This document shows positions 7,976 through 17,913 of a stretch of 64,000 nucleotides of DNA, in pieces. The notes under the pieces were generated by a model, which did no database searches, was not told where the DNA came from, and was given only the letters and a program-made list of their open reading frames with translations. Positions within the stretch are counted from its first letter, which is position 1. The number at the start of each line of letters is the position of its first letter. Origin of the DNA: Akkermansia sp. GTDB taxonomy: Bacteria; Verrucomicrobiota; Verrucomicrobiia; Verrucomicrobiales; Akkermansiaceae. The stretch covers positions 1-64,000 of the forward strand of contig JAUNER010000014.1 of assembly GCA_030525455.1 (NCBI GenBank), read 5' to 3'. Position numbers and translations under genes: made by a program.

Positions 7976-10900
7976 CTATTTATTTTGTTTACTGGTAGGA
8001 GGCGTGGGGATGTAAGTTCTAGAGAATGGTTCAAAAGACCATTGCACATTCTCAAGCGGTCCCTTGCCGCTCACTTGAAACGAGCCACCTGCTAGTAAAA
8101 ATACAGGATAAGTCAGCACAGCAGGAAGCCCACGCAAAGAAAGCTTAAAGCCGGAATCAACCTCCATATCTGAAATACGCACCCAGCCACCACCTTCCAA
8201 AGACAAGTTTGACCCTTTTGCTTGGAAATTTGACGTTGTGACGTAGCCTTTGCGAATAGAGAAATCACAATCTGCTCTATTAATATTATAATTAATCAAA
8301 TGACTAAGCCCCGGAATATAATCAGCCAGAGCAGAACCAAAAAATCCAAATAACGGAACTTCTACCAAATTACCATTTACGAGAGCCACTTCTCCCTTTG
8401 CCTGAATGGTATTCACACGCCCCCCATCAGAACGTAAATCAATTGCCCCATGCACCGTAGCTGGATTCATCTCTACATTGTAAGATTTTCCTATATCAGC
8501 CAAATCCATGTCTTGTAGCACAAAGGAGGCATTTAAATCGTTCCCCTCATCAATCTGAGCAGACACGCGCCCATCAAAGCTACCTTTCCAAAGTTGACCG
8601 GTAAATTTATCCACCACCACCCAATCCGGTGAAATAAGTACAGTCCCTTTTGCCTTTGTCAAATCTAGGGTCGTTCCTAATAATTTATACCGAACATTCC
8701 CGGCAGAAGCATCAAAGCGAATACGACCTTTCATGAGTCTAAAATCATCCCCCATCGGGAATAACCCACCACCGGTCAACACTGCAGGTCTAGTAAAAGT
8801 AAAATCCTTTAACACACGTGTTGCGGCACCGGAAAACATTCGTATTGTATAACCGGGATACGCTTTACCATCTAACTTTAGAACCTCGACTGTATTTTTC
8901 GTGAAATCAAAATCAATCGTACCAGCCTTTAAGGTACACTCCTTAGGCCCACCTAGTTTTGCCTCAGAAAAATATTCCTTATTATCCACAGTTAGCACGA
9001 CATTTTCCATCTTTAGTCGATTTGTAACCAACTGAGCATCTGCATGAGCATGTTTTACATTAACCCCCTTGTATTTCATATTAGCAAGGTCTAGGCTCAT
9101 GTTAAAATCATAGGCTTTCTCTAAATGATAAGTACCAAGCACCCCACTATATGTTAAGTGCATCACAGAATTATCATTCAGTTCAAACCTCTGCATAAAG
9201 AAATTATCATCCTCTGTATTGATAAGTTTATCAATAGTCGTTAAGGGTAAAGTTGACTGCCCCATCATGGCAATTTCGCCATGCAAGTCACCATGTGCAA
9301 ATAATTCAAACATACCGCCCTGAGCTTCCACATGGCAATCTTGCACAAACAATGTACCGTTATAATAATCAAGCTCTGTTTCTATCTGAAATATAGGAAC
9401 TTCATTCCACGCAAAATCCTGTGCTTTCAATGTAACGTGTAGCAAAGATGGCGAGCATTCTCCCGGCTTTGATAAATCTAATCGCCCATGAACTCGAGTT
9501 GTAAGTAACTGAGGTAATTTCAATTCCTTCGGAATCTCAACAACATCTCGTAGTAACTCACAAATATGATGCGGATTTAAATCTGATTCAACAGTAAACA
9601 CTGCATCTGCCCCCAAATAATTACCTTCCAATTTAAGAGAATTGCTTTTTTGTTTAAGCAGAAATTGGGATAAATTTATCGATTCTCCAATTAAATCCAC
9701 ACGACAATTCAACGAATCAAAAGCCACTCCATTCCATGCCAAATCATCAAGATTAAGCATCACTACTACTCGCTCAGTGATAATTTGATTCGCGGCCTTG
9801 TGATCGGGCATCTGTGCCGTCCCGGAAATTTTTAATTCAGGAATGCCTTTTATGTCCAAATTATTTGGCATCTTGAATAAGTCCGGGGCTACAGACTGCT
9901 GCATATTATATAGTGCAGGGATTGGCAAACTACTCTGTACATCAATATGTAATTTCCCATCTCGTCGCATGAAGTTCCCGACAAAATGCCCCTGCCTATG
10001 TCGCACGTCTAAATCTGATACATAAAAATCACCATTGTGGTAAGATACATTCCCATTGGCATGGGCAAATTTTTCGCCAAATAATGAAAATTCCCCTACG
10101 CTCCCATAACCGATAATTTTCAAATCTTTCGTCTGTTCCCACTTGTCGTCAAAGTGAACATACCCATTGAGAGTCACATAGGGTTCACTATGAAATTGAA
10201 GTTCTCTGGGGACTAATGATTTATTTAATAATCCAACAGTCCATGAAATCACCGGTGCTGTACTGCGGACGTCCCAAAAAATCTTATGGTTCTTTAAATC
10301 AGCCTGACAAGACAGATTTACTGTGCCCAAACTTACGCTATCTTGAAGACTAAATTTATTTGCCGTTATAAGCCCATCGACATAGCTACCGCTAAATACC
10401 AAATTTTGAATAGAAAGCGTCTCAAAATTGATGTTAGGGGCTTGAAAGTCTACATCTACCAGCATTCCGGAATCAGACGAATCATCTGATATCTTCAAAA
10501 TCAAACGCGGTGCATGAGCTTTGTCCCATTTTAATTTATCAATATAAGGCAATGCCAATGCCACGTTTTTACGCAAATCCTTTAGTGTCGCTTGTAAATC
10601 AAAGCCCGACGAAGCATCCGCCGCTACTACGTCATAGCTTACATTCCCGATGGCATCTAGCTCTATCCCTTGTAAATTTGCCGATGCTTGAAGAATATTG
10701 ACTTGCCCGGGGTATGAAAAATCTAACTGTGCCTCCCCTTGGGTTAAACTGATGGTACGGTCAGATTTTTCTGCCGGAAGCTTGATACTTAAAGCCTCAA
10801 CAGAAATATGCTCAGGAACTACTTTGGCTTCTAACAAGGGTTTCCACTTCAAAGCCAAATTTAGCTTATCAATACCAAACTCACCTAGAGAATTCCCCTT

Positions 10901-11149
10901 TTCATCCGTTGGTTGGTACGACAAGTCTCGAAATGAAAGCACCGCCCTTGGCCAAAAAGAAATTTTCAATGCTCCAATTCGCACCGGTACTCCCTGTGCA
11001 GCTAATGCAGCTTCAACTTTTTCAATGGCTACCTGAGGTAAACCAAATACAGCCAAATAACAAACGCAAAAAAAACACACGGCCAGCAGTAGCATCACTA
11101 CCGTTGGCATTAACCCTCTAATCCATCGCATGAATGAAAAATGAGCCAT
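7976..11149 (-). CDS. AsmA-like envelope protein
   Basis: A 1057-residue protein with one N-terminal TM helix (about 13-35) followed by a very long periplasmic beta-rich region. The start (VRIGALKISFWPRAVLSF) and the C-terminal third (GSFDGRVSAQI, IDLRSDGG, GFFGSALADYIPGLSHL, FQAKGSNLSLEGGGWV) match the AsmA/YhdP/TamB layout. Proteins of this superfamily are thought to bridge inner and outer membranes and move phospholipids or help outer-membrane assembly. It is the last gene of the leftward aroC-to-asmA run, 46 bp after the DUF2062 gene. The exact subfamily is not determined. Confidence 0.75.
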   Translation of the reverse strand: MAHFSFMRWIRGLMPTVVMLLLAVCFFCVCYLAVFGLPQVAIEKVEAALAAQGVPVRIGALKISFWPRAVLSFRDLSYQPTDEKGNSLGEFGIDKLNLALKWKPLLEAKVVPEHISVEALSIKLPAEKSDRTISLTQGEAQLDFSYPGQVNILQASANLQGIELDAIGNVSYDVVAADASSGFDLQATLKDLRKNVALALPYIDKLKWDKAHAPRLILKISDDSSDSGMLVDVDFQAPNINFETLSIQNLVFSGSYVDGLITANKFSLQDSVSLGTVNLSCQADLKNHKIFWDVRSTAPVISWTVGLLNKSLVPRELQFHSEPYVTLNGYVHFDDKWEQTKDLKIIGYGSVGEFSLFGEKFAHANGNVSYHNGDFYVSDLDVRHRQGHFVGNFMRRDGKLHIDVQSSLPIPALYNMQQSVAPDLFKMPNNLDIKGIPELKISGTAQMPDHKAANQIITERVVVMLNLDDLAWNGVAFDSLNCRVDLIGESINLSQFLLKQKSNSLKLEGNYLGADAVFTVESDLNPHHICELLRDVVEIPKELKLPQLLTTRVHGRLDLSKPGECSPSLLHVTLKAQDFAWNEVPIFQIETELDYYNGTLFVQDCHVEAQGGMFELFAHGDLHGEIAMMGQSTLPLTTIDKLINTEDDNFFMQRFELNDNSVMHLTYSGVLGTYHLEKAYDFNMSLDLANMKYKGVNVKHAHADAQLVTNRLKMENVVLTVDNKEYFSEAKLGGPKECTLKAGTIDFDFTKNTVEVLKLDGKAYPGYTIRMFSGAATRVLKDFTFTRPAVLTGGGLFPMGDDFRLMKGRIRFDASAGNVRYKLLGTTLDLTKAKGTVLISPDWVVVDKFTGQLWKGSFDGRVSAQIDEGNDLNASFVLQDMDLADIGKSYNVEMNPATVHGAIDLRSDGGRVNTIQAKGEVALVNGNLVEVPLFGFFGSALADYIPGLSHLINYNINRADCDFSIRKGYVTTSNFQAKGSNLSLEGGGWVRISDMEVDSGFKLSLRGLPAVLTYPVFLLAGGSFQVSGKGPLENVQWSFEPFSRTYIPTPPTSKQNK

Positions 11150-11195
11150 TGTTTTCGACTATTAATCTTACTGCATAGAGCTTGAAATTGCACAC

Positions 11196-11789
11196 TTATT
11201 CTGCGTTCCCTTCAAAGAAATTTTTCCGCCGATGCCACCATGCAGAAATTTTCATCTCTCCTAGCCAAATACAATTCACAATCCCATAGCACAAAAAACC
11301 AACTACGATACTGGATAAAATCCACCCTAAAAAGAACTCCACCCCAATCATATACAAATTAAGTCCGTCCAATGGTTGCAAACTCATGTGCTTAGTTGCT
11401 TGCTCAAGCATCGCCCATTTAGCTCCAGAGCCCTCAAACCCCAGCATTGCACAAACATAATTACCTAAAAACCACTGAGCTGGAATTGCAAAAAATGTAA
11501 ACCCCGGAGGCGATAACCACGCCATCAACACACCAACAGGCACATTCCCTTTTCGCCATAAACACGCCAATATCGCCCAAAATGTTTGAACTGGCAAAGG
11601 AGAAATGGCAGCCATACTCCCCCAGCCTGCGGCACGGGCAACAGCCCCCCTTTCCCAAGACCAAAATCTGGCATCAAACACATTTGCGGCCAGAAATTTA
11701 CTCCACCAGGATTTTTTGCGAATTTCCGTCAGTAGGAAGTATTTCACTTTCCGGACCAGACGGCGGTAATGTTTTTCCATATCGTTCAA
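11196..11789 (-). CDS. DUF2062 membrane protein
   Basis: A 197-residue membrane protein with the DUF2062 pattern (about 45-175): ARAAGWGSMAAISPLPVQTF, then a Pro/Gly-rich helix pair (LMAWLSPPGFTFFAIPAQ) and a C-terminal hydrophobic segment (about 143-170). Function of the family is unknown; members often accompany glycosyltransferase or envelope genes. Here it sits between tmk and the AsmA-like gene in a leftward run with 46-67-bp gaps, which fits an envelope role by context only. Confidence 0.72.
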   Translation of the reverse strand: MNDMEKHYRRLVRKVKYFLLTEIRKKSWWSKFLAANVFDARFWSWERGAVARAAGWGSMAAISPLPVQTFWAILACLWRKGNVPVGVLMAWLSPPGFTFFAIPAQWFLGNYVCAMLGFEGSGAKWAMLEQATKHMSLQPLDGLNLYMIGVEFFLGWILSSIVVGFLCYGIVNCIWLGEMKISAWWHRRKNFFEGNAE

Positions 11790-11856
11790 TCTCGTTCAAA
11801 TTGCTCAAATATGCAATCCGACAATCGTCCATTTACGACATGATGATAAACAACAT

Positions 11857-12465
11857 CTAGACATTCAGCATCGGAGCTAATGCGGCTCGCACTCGCTCAG
11901 CAACGACTTCCTGTGTACCGTCTCCATCCACTCGGAGCATCCATGGCTCATGAATAGAGGCAAAGACTTCTCGACAAGCCGTCAACCCGGCTTCTGTTTC
12001 AAAAGCATCTAATCCGCCTCTATTACCAATTCTCTCCAAAGCCACAGATACAGGTATATCTAACCATACCACAGCATCCGGAATTGGGGCAAATTCTTCA
12101 TTCATACGGCGAATTTCTGTCGTGTTTACTCCACGAGCCCCTTGGTAAGCCATCATGGACAAATAATATCTATCCAATAACACCCATGCCCCACGCTCTA
12201 AAGCTGGACCAATGAGTGATTCTACATGTTCACGTCGGTCTTTGAGAAAAAGTTCCACTTCTTCTTCAATCGACAATCGCCCGGTAGAGGCAGAGTCTCT
12301 AAGTTTCTTCCCCCATTGTCCATGAGTAGGTTCATAACTCTGCACCACTTCGATGCCCTTTTCTTCCAAGTATGCTCTTAGGTACTTGATGTGAGTTGAT
12401 TTACCCGTACCATCAATTCCTTCAAACACCACCAGACGACCATTTCTTATTCCTTGAAAACTCAT
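11857..12465 (-). CDS. tmk: thymidylate kinase
   Basis: A 202-residue dTMP kinase, converting dTMP to dTDP. The P-loop FEGIDGTGKST (about 14-24) is followed by the DR(Y/H) motif DRYYLSMMAYQG (about 96-107) and the LID region near IGNRGG. Length is typical. Its ATG overlaps the stop of the upstream beta-CASP gene by 4 bp, implying translational coupling. Confidence 0.94.
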   Translation of the reverse strand: MSFQGIRNGRLVVFEGIDGTGKSTHIKYLRAYLEEKGIEVVQSYEPTHGQWGKKLRDSASTGRLSIEEEVELFLKDRREHVESLIGPALERGAWVLLDRYYLSMMAYQGARGVNTTEIRRMNEEFAPIPDAVVWLDIPVSVALERIGNRGGLDAFETEAGLTACREVFASIHEPWMLRVDGDGTQEVVAERVRAALAPMLNV

Positions 12466-13832
12466 GACTTTAACGTATAGGTTTCTCCTGAAATCGGGGT
12501 TATAATGTGAGCCTCGGGCAATTTCTCACTAATAGATGTACGCATCCATTCGATTGCTTCCGGGTCACCATGCACCAGTACGATGTTTTTAGGGTTGAGC
12601 TTCACCGCATAGTCTACCAACACTTCTCGGGCGGCATGACCGGAAAAATCAAAACTCTTAATCGAACATTGACAAGGCACGGGCTGAGCATGACGACGCA
12701 TCTTTACAATTTCCCCTTTTTGAGCCACTTTTAACATCCCGGCAGGGGAATCGGGGTCTGCATACCCAACAAAAAGGATACTATTGCGTTCATGCGGAAG
12801 TATTTGCTCTGCTAATAAATTTGATAGCGTCTTTTCTGTCATCATCCCACTAGATACCACATAAATATTACCTGGGGAACAAACTAGTGGGGCTTTCCCC
12901 TTCTTGGGCAAAGGCACAGTATCAATTTCTTCCTTTAACTTAAACTCCGGCTCTATTCGGCGAGTTAATGCAGAGTACCTGTCATAGAGCGATGTTACTT
13001 TGGCACTTAATCCACCAAAATAAACAGGTGTTTGTGGCGGAATTATCCCTTTTTGCTTAAAGCGATGTAAATTATACAAAATCTCCTGACTCTTACCAAT
13101 GGCAAAAACCGGTATCAACACCGCTCCACCTCGCTCTAAAGTATCTCTCACTTCGTGGGCAAATCGCTCCAACTCTTCTTCACGCTTGTAATCAGTGGGG
13201 CGTTCATACGCTCCGCGTGTACATTCCATGATGAGGGTATCTACCCCATCCTCCGGGAAATCAGCTCCGGGAATGATACTTTGGTCTTCAAACTGAACGT
13301 CTCCGGTATAAAATACAGTGTGTCCGCTCTCACTTTCCAAAAAAACACCTGCTGACCCCAATATGTGGCCAGCATCGTAAAAACTTGCTAGTACATTCTG
13401 CCTATACCCAACCCTAAATACTTCATTATAATGCTTAGGATGCCATGAATCACACAAATGGTCTAGGTCTGTATGCGTAAAGAAAGGATATTCTACTATA
13501 CCCTCATCTAACCTCTTGGCACTCATAACATTGACAGAATTATGCAACATAACCTCAGATAATGTAGCACAGGCTGGGGTCATGTATACTTCCGCACAGC
13601 TTTGTTTTTCCTGAAGCACAGGCAATGTTCCTAAATGGTCCAAATGAGAATGGCTTAGAAATACAGCCTCTACTGTATTTGGCTCTAATTTATCAAAATC
13701 AGGCATTGCAGCCATCCCTTCTCGCTTCGGATGCATACCGCTATCGAGCACAATTTTTGTACCCTCCATATCAAGCAAATAACAATTTGCTCCTATTTCC
13801 TCTGCTCCACTTATGTTTGTAAATCGAATCAT
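12462..13832 (-). CDS. MBL-fold/beta-CASP ribonuclease-like protein
   Basis: A 456-residue metallo-beta-lactamase-fold hydrolase with an inserted beta-CASP domain, the layout of RNA-processing nucleases (YSH1/CPSF-like). Metal ligands appear as HSHLDHLG (about 60-67), GHILGSAG (about 156-163) and YTGDVQFED (about 175-183). Beta-CASP motifs appear in LIPVFAIGKSQE, VSSGMMTE and FDFSGHA, and VLVHGDPEA supplies the last His. It would act as a zinc-dependent RNA endo- or exonuclease in the cytoplasm; the substrate is unknown. It overlaps tmk by 4 bp and lies 48 bp after the CvpA-like gene. Confidence 0.87.
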   Translation of the reverse strand: MIRFTNISGAEEIGANCYLLDMEGTKIVLDSGMHPKREGMAAMPDFDKLEPNTVEAVFLSHSHLDHLGTLPVLQEKQSCAEVYMTPACATLSEVMLHNSVNVMSAKRLDEGIVEYPFFTHTDLDHLCDSWHPKHYNEVFRVGYRQNVLASFYDAGHILGSAGVFLESESGHTVFYTGDVQFEDQSIIPGADFPEDGVDTLIMECTRGAYERPTDYKREEELERFAHEVRDTLERGGAVLIPVFAIGKSQEILYNLHRFKQKGIIPPQTPVYFGGLSAKVTSLYDRYSALTRRIEPEFKLKEEIDTVPLPKKGKAPLVCSPGNIYVVSSGMMTEKTLSNLLAEQILPHERNSILFVGYADPDSPAGMLKVAQKGEIVKMRRHAQPVPCQCSIKSFDFSGHAAREVLVDYAVKLNPKNIVLVHGDPEAIEWMRTSISEKLPEAHIITPISGETYTLKS

Positions 13833-13880
13833 CCTGTTTATTAATTATTCCATTTCACTCTGTTACGATAGACTAGGCTC

Positions 13881-14765
13881 CTATGGCACCGGGATAGCAT
13901 CCGGTATTTCTTCTTGGATTTTGGGTGTTGCCCTCGTATTAAATCCTAGTATAGGGTCAATGTCCAAATTTGTTAACACTTTACGTACATCTGAATCTTC
14001 TAAAAACCTTGTCAATTTCGGGTTATTATATAACCCTTGCATATCGCCTTTGGCTACTAAATCCCGAATGGCATCATCCTCGCTCAAACCTTTCAAACTC
14101 AGCACTCGACTCGTTACTCTCGACCGTGGCATATAGGCATCTAACTGAACGCGACGTACTGCAGACTGTTCCACCGGCAGAGCTCCAAGATAGGCAATAA
14201 TTTTTGCCAATGATAAACGTGCAGGGTCGTGCTCTGGTGATAAACTCTCTAACCACGAAAGAGCCTCATTTTCCATAATAGACCGCTTAAGGCTAAAAAC
14301 CCATGGTGCAGAAATTTCTGTACTGCTATTAATATGATACTGAGCAAGTTCTCTGGCTCGCGTTATTTCTGCCATCGCCCCATAGTAAAAGACACACAAT
14401 ACCCCAACCCAACAAACAACAGCTGCCATGAGAATTGTTGTCAATATCCCCTTTACTCCACCAAAACCCATTTTTGACCCCCACGAAAAAACATTGCTAA
14501 ACCAAAATAACCCGTGCATAAACACAATGAATATCGTTATCGCCCCCATGATTGACAAGGCTGTCACCATCCATTCATCCGGACTACTGGTTAAAAATGA
14601 TAAATAAGTATAACCATATTTTGACAACCAAAAATATGTTCCAAATGCAGAAAGTACCGCCACCACAAATAAAAGCATCTTGATGAATCCTTTTAGCAGT
14701 GTAAGTGCTAAAAAGCCTCCAATCAAAACAAAGAGAATGATGTAAAATGTTACAGATAAATCCAT
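13881..14765 (-). CDS. CvpA-like membrane protein
   Basis: A 294-residue protein with four predicted TM helices in the first 145 residues (about 5-25, 28-48, 65-90, 105-128), in the arrangement of CvpA (colicin V production) proteins. A soluble C-terminal domain (about 150-294) ends in a Pro-rich tail. CvpA proteins affect envelope integrity and biofilm by an unknown mechanism. The similarity is in topology and the opening helix rather than a diagnostic motif, so the family call is tentative. It lies between aroC and the beta-CASP gene in one leftward run. Confidence 0.55.
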   Translation of the reverse strand: MDLSVTFYIILFVLIGGFLALTLLKGFIKMLLFVVAVLSAFGTYFWLSKYGYTYLSFLTSSPDEWMVTALSIMGAITIFIVFMHGLFWFSNVFSWGSKMGFGGVKGILTTILMAAVVCWVGVLCVFYYGAMAEITRARELAQYHINSSTEISAPWVFSLKRSIMENEALSWLESLSPEHDPARLSLAKIIAYLGALPVEQSAVRRVQLDAYMPRSRVTSRVLSLKGLSEDDAIRDLVAKGDMQGLYNNPKLTRFLEDSDVRKVLTNLDIDPILGFNTRATPKIQEEIPDAIPVP

Positions 14766-14818
14766 AAATCCTAATACATACTCATGAAGTTTATAAATGC
14801 TTCATTGGCAAAGAGTTT

Positions 14819-15904
14819 CTAAAAGACTCGCTGACCACATTGACGCAAATAATGGTCACATAAACAGAGCCAAGCCATCGCTTCTACAATGGGTACAGCT
14901 CGTGGTAATACACACGCATCGTGACGGCCTTTTCCTTTTAGGCGAGCATCCTTACCATCACTACTTACAGTTTGCTGGTCTATCATCAGGGTTGCCGTCG
15001 GCTTAAAGCCTATCGTCATCAAAATATCTTCTCCATTAGAAATCCCCCCCTGAATACCACCGGAATGATTCGTTACTGTTCGTACAGTTTCCCCATCCAT
15101 ATAAAAAGGGTCATTGTGTTCCAAACCTGTCATATTGGTGGCTTCAAATCCGGAACCAACCGCAAATGCTTTTGTGGCAGGTATACTCATCATGGCATGA
15201 GCTAGTGTGGCATCCAGTTTATCAAAAACCGGATCTCCCAAGCCGGCAGGACATCCTCGTACCACACATTTGACAATACCACCTAGAGAATTGCCGGCCT
15301 CTCTGGCTTCTTTAATGGCGGCTATCATAGGCTCTACAACACTAGTATCTGCTGTTCTTACTATATTAGATTCAATAATATCTGCCTTAGCATCATCCCA
15401 GCTGACTTGTGCTTGCACCTTGTGAATTTTATCCACCCATGCTGTAATTTCTATTCCGGGAATTGCTTGCTGAAGTACAGCTTTTGCTACTGCTCCGGCT
15501 GCTACTCGCCCGATAGTTTCTCTAGCAGAGGCTCTACCGCCACCTGCCCATGCCCGGATACCATATTTGACATCATAAGTAAAATCGGCATGAGATGGGC
15601 GATACGTACGTGCCATCTCATCGTATGCAGATGAACGATGATCTTTATTCCTAATACTAATAGCTATCGGTGTTCCTAGGGTTTTCCCGTCTAATACACC
15701 AGATAATATCTCTGCTGTATCTGATTCACTTCGCGGCGTTACTATTTCACTCTGTCCGGGTCTGCGTCTATCTAACTCATGCTGAATCATCTCTTGGGTT
15801 AATCCCACCAATGATGGGCAACCATCAATCACTACACCTACCCCCACCCCATGAGATTCCCCCCAGGTAGAAACACGAAAAACTTGGCCGTAACAGCTGG
15901 ACAT
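14819..15904 (-). CDS. aroC: chorismate synthase
   Basis: A 361-residue FMN-dependent enzyme that makes chorismate from EPSP, the last shikimate-pathway step. Family motifs are intact: [16 protein letters not shown] (about 15-30), [12 protein letters not shown]-type region [21 protein letters not shown] (about 122-130), [16 protein letters not shown] (about 280-295) and [19 protein letters not shown] near the C-terminus. Its product feeds the MenF-like enzyme encoded at 32.2 kb. It heads the leftward aroC-cvpA-MBL-tmk-DUF2062-asmA run. Confidence 0.96.
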   Translation of the reverse strand: MSSCYGQVFRVSTWGESHGVGVGVVIDGCPSLVGLTQEMIQHELDRRRPGQSEIVTPRSESDTAEILSGVLDGKTLGTPIAISIRNKDHRSSAYDEMARTYRPSHADFTYDVKYGIRAWAGGGRASARETIGRVAAGAVAKAVLQQAIPGIEITAWVDKIHKVQAQVSWDDAKADIIESNIVRTADTSVVEPMIAAIKEAREAGNSLGGIVKCVVRGCPAGLGDPVFDKLDATLAHAMMSIPATKAFAVGSGFEATNMTGLEHNDPFYMDGETVRTVTNHSGGIQGGISNGEDILMTIGFKPTATLMIDQQTVSSDGKDARLKGKGRHDACVLPRAVPIVEAMAWLCLCDHYLRQCGQRVF

Positions 15905-15963
15905 AAAAGTATTTTAATCGTTTACAAACATAGGGTCAAGCCATTGGCAAGTCCCCACAATAC

Positions 15964-15998
15964 AAAAAAACACCTTGCCTCTCGAATGAAGCAAGGTG
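15964..15998 (-). terminator. terminator of the HU gene
   Basis: An 8-bp GC-rich stem (CACCTTGC, 15971-15978, with GCAAGGTG, 15991-15998) is followed on the minus strand by seven T residues. It lies about 45 bp past the HU stop codon. Confidence 0.87.
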
Positions 15999-16041
15999 CT
16001 TTGTAAAGGACATCTTTTTCTATCCTTATCAGATACAAAAC

Positions 16042-16344
16042 TTAGAGTTCCCAAGAGGAAGAAGCCTTAAAGGTAACCTGTGTCTTTTCAGGAACGCTAA
16101 CTTCTTCACCTGTGCGAGGATTACGAGCAACGCGAGCTGCACGAACCTTTGTTGCAAAAGTGCCAAAACCGACAAGTTGTACCTTACCGGATTCGATGAC
16201 ACCTTGTTGAAGAGAAGATAATACAGCAGTCAATGCTTCTTCAGCCTGACGACGAGTAGCAGTATCACCAAGCTTATCTTGGATTAAATCGAGGAGTTCT
16301 GACTTGTTCATGCGAGTCAAGTTAGTAGCAAATTCAGGGTTCAT
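16042..16344 (-). CDS. hup: HU-family DNA-binding protein
   Basis: A 100-residue histone-like protein that bends and compacts DNA. The HU signature is seen in QLVGFGTFATKVRAAR and the DNA-binding arm VARNPRTGEEVSVPEKTQVTFKAS. The first 11 residues (MNPEFATNLTR) extend beyond the usual HU start MNKSELLDLI. A second in-frame ATG at 16311 gives the canonical 89-residue length and may be the true start; neither ATG has a clear Shine-Dalgarno sequence. It is flanked by terminators on both sides and is probably monocistronic. Confidence 0.93.
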   Translation of the reverse strand: MNPEFATNLTRMNKSELLDLIQDKLGDTATRRQAEEALTAVLSSLQQGVIESGKVQLVGFGTFATKVRAARVARNPRTGEEVSVPEKTQVTFKASSSWEL

Positions 16345-16407
16345 TGTAAAGAAAAAAACTTTCTTTTTCCCTATTTTTTTAGTTTTTGCTCATGCAATTT
16401 TCTGATG

Positions 16408-16450
16408 AAAAAAAATCCCCCTTTTTATTATGATTTACAACAAAAAGGGG
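16408..16450 (-). terminator. terminator of murA
   Basis: A 9-bp stem (CCCCTTTTT, 16418-16426, with AAAAAGGGG, 16442-16450) is followed on the minus strand by GATTTTTTTT. It lies just downstream of the murA stop. Confidence 0.8.
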
Positions 16451-16481
16451 CATCTCTAAAAAGAAGAAAATCGGCTTTTCT

Positions 16482-17759
16482 CTATTCTTCCACATCAGGT
16501 AGTCTCTCTACCGCAGCTCCTATACCAAGCAATTTATCACAGATGTTTTCGTAACCACGATCAATGTGATATAAACGATGAATTTCAGTCGTTCCTTCTG
16601 CTTTCAGTGCAGCTAAAACCAAAGCGGCTGAAGCACGTAAGTCTGATGCCATCACAGGTGCACCACTCAATTTATCAACTCCGGAAATAACTGCCGTCCC
16701 ATTGTCAACTTTAATATCCGCACCCATGCGTTTTAATTCAGAACAGTGCATAAATCGTTGCGGAAAAATCGAATCTTTAACAACAGAAATCCCCGGAGTA
16801 ACAGCAAACAATGCTGTCATCTGGGCTTGCATATCCGTCGGATACCCGGGATATGGGGCTGTTTTGATTTCACCGGGTTTGGGATTTTTCCCGGCTATGA
16901 TGGTAACAGATGTCCCCTTCTCATTAAATTCTATAGAATGTCCACACTTAATGAGTAATTCTGTTATTGTCTCTAAATGCTCACGGCAAACATTAAACAA
17001 TGTCACACCATCGCCCATCATTGCTGCGGCTACCATAAATGTCCCGGCTTCTATTCGGTCAGGAATGACGGTATAGTCACAACCATGAAGCTTTTCTACC
17101 CCTTCTATAACGATGCGTCTTGTGCCTGCCCCTTCGATTTTTGCCCCCATCTTAATAAGGAAATTGGCTAAATCCACTACTTCCGGCTCGGCAGCAGCAG
17201 ATTCAATCACCGTTGTGCCCTTGGCTAAAACAGCCGCCATCATCAGGTTATCTGTGCCTAATACCGTCGGACCATGGTCGCCTCGTAAATCAACAACGGC
17301 TCCAGTGAGTCCGTTCGGGGCTTCTATGATTAGATTGCCTCTCTCTACTTGAACGCTTGCACCAAGTGCTTGAATGGCTCGAATGTGTAAATCAACCGGA
17401 CGGTCGCCAATCACACAGCCACCGGGCAATGGAATCACACAGCGTTGCATACGTGCCACCAATGGCCCCATCAAACAAATAGATGCCCGCATTTTGCGTA
17501 CTTGTTCGTATGTGGCTTCGGCATGTATGTTTTGTGCATTTACTCGCACCGTGCCACTAGAGCGTTCAACGGAAGCACCAAGTTGCCCCATGATTTGAAC
17601 CATAAAATTGGCATCAGAAACATCTGGCACATGACGGATAACCACTTTTTCGTCAGTTAATAGCGACGCCGCCAAAATTGGCAATGAAGCATTCTTTGAG
17701 CCTGCAATTTTTACAGCCCCTCTCAGTGTGTATCCTCCATGTACGACTAGTTTCTCCAT
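16482..17759 (-). CDS. murA: UDP-N-acetylglucosamine 1-carboxyvinyltransferase
   Basis: A 425-residue enolpyruvyl transferase for the first committed step of peptidoglycan synthesis (PEP plus UDP-GlcNAc). [11 protein letters not shown] (about 21-31) and the active-site loop [15 protein letters not shown] (111-125) are intact. The catalytic residue is Cys115, as in fosfomycin-sensitive enzymes, rather than the Asp of resistant ones. PDRIEAGTF (about 228) and [11 protein letters not shown] (about 373) complete the signature. Together with the PBP at 51.6 kb it shows that the organism makes peptidoglycan. Confidence 0.96.
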   Translation of the reverse strand: MEKLVVHGGYTLRGAVKIAGSKNASLPILAASLLTDEKVVIRHVPDVSDANFMVQIMGQLGASVERSSGTVRVNAQNIHAEATYEQVRKMRASICLMGPLVARMQRCVIPLPGGCVIGDRPVDLHIRAIQALGASVQVERGNLIIEAPNGLTGAVVDLRGDHGPTVLGTDNLMMAAVLAKGTTVIESAAAEPEVVDLANFLIKMGAKIEGAGTRRIVIEGVEKLHGCDYTVIPDRIEAGTFMVAAAMMGDGVTLFNVCREHLETITELLIKCGHSIEFNEKGTSVTIIAGKNPKPGEIKTAPYPGYPTDMQAQMTALFAVTPGISVVKDSIFPQRFMHCSELKRMGADIKVDNGTAVISGVDKLSGAPVMASDLRASAALVLAALKAEGTTEIHRLYHIDRGYENICDKLLGIGAAVERLPDVEE

Positions 17760-17837
17760 AAGCGAACTATGCTGAAATAGTTTACATGTTTCTCTTAGGA
17801 ATGCAATCCAATTATCCCTATCTGCTTAAATATTCGC

Positions 17838-17870
17838 AAAAAAAGGAGTTACCCTATCCGGGCAACTCCT
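17838..17870 (-). terminator. terminator of pssA
   Basis: A stem of AGGAGTT (17844-17850) with AACTCCT (17864-17870), extended inward by CCC/GGG, is followed on the minus strand by a run of seven T residues. It lies 44 bp past the pssA stop. Confidence 0.85.
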
Positions 17871-17913
17871 AAAATAAGTATTTAATTTGAAGACTTTAGC
17901 AGAGCTATTCTAT

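Noticed and set aside
9843-11121. Several plus-strand open frames inside the AsmA-like gene
   Set aside because: All are antisense shadows of a long, coherent coding frame and show no domain.
11582-11860. 92-residue plus-strand frame opposite the DUF2062 gene
   Set aside because: It is antisense to a gene with a clear family pattern and has no motif of its own.
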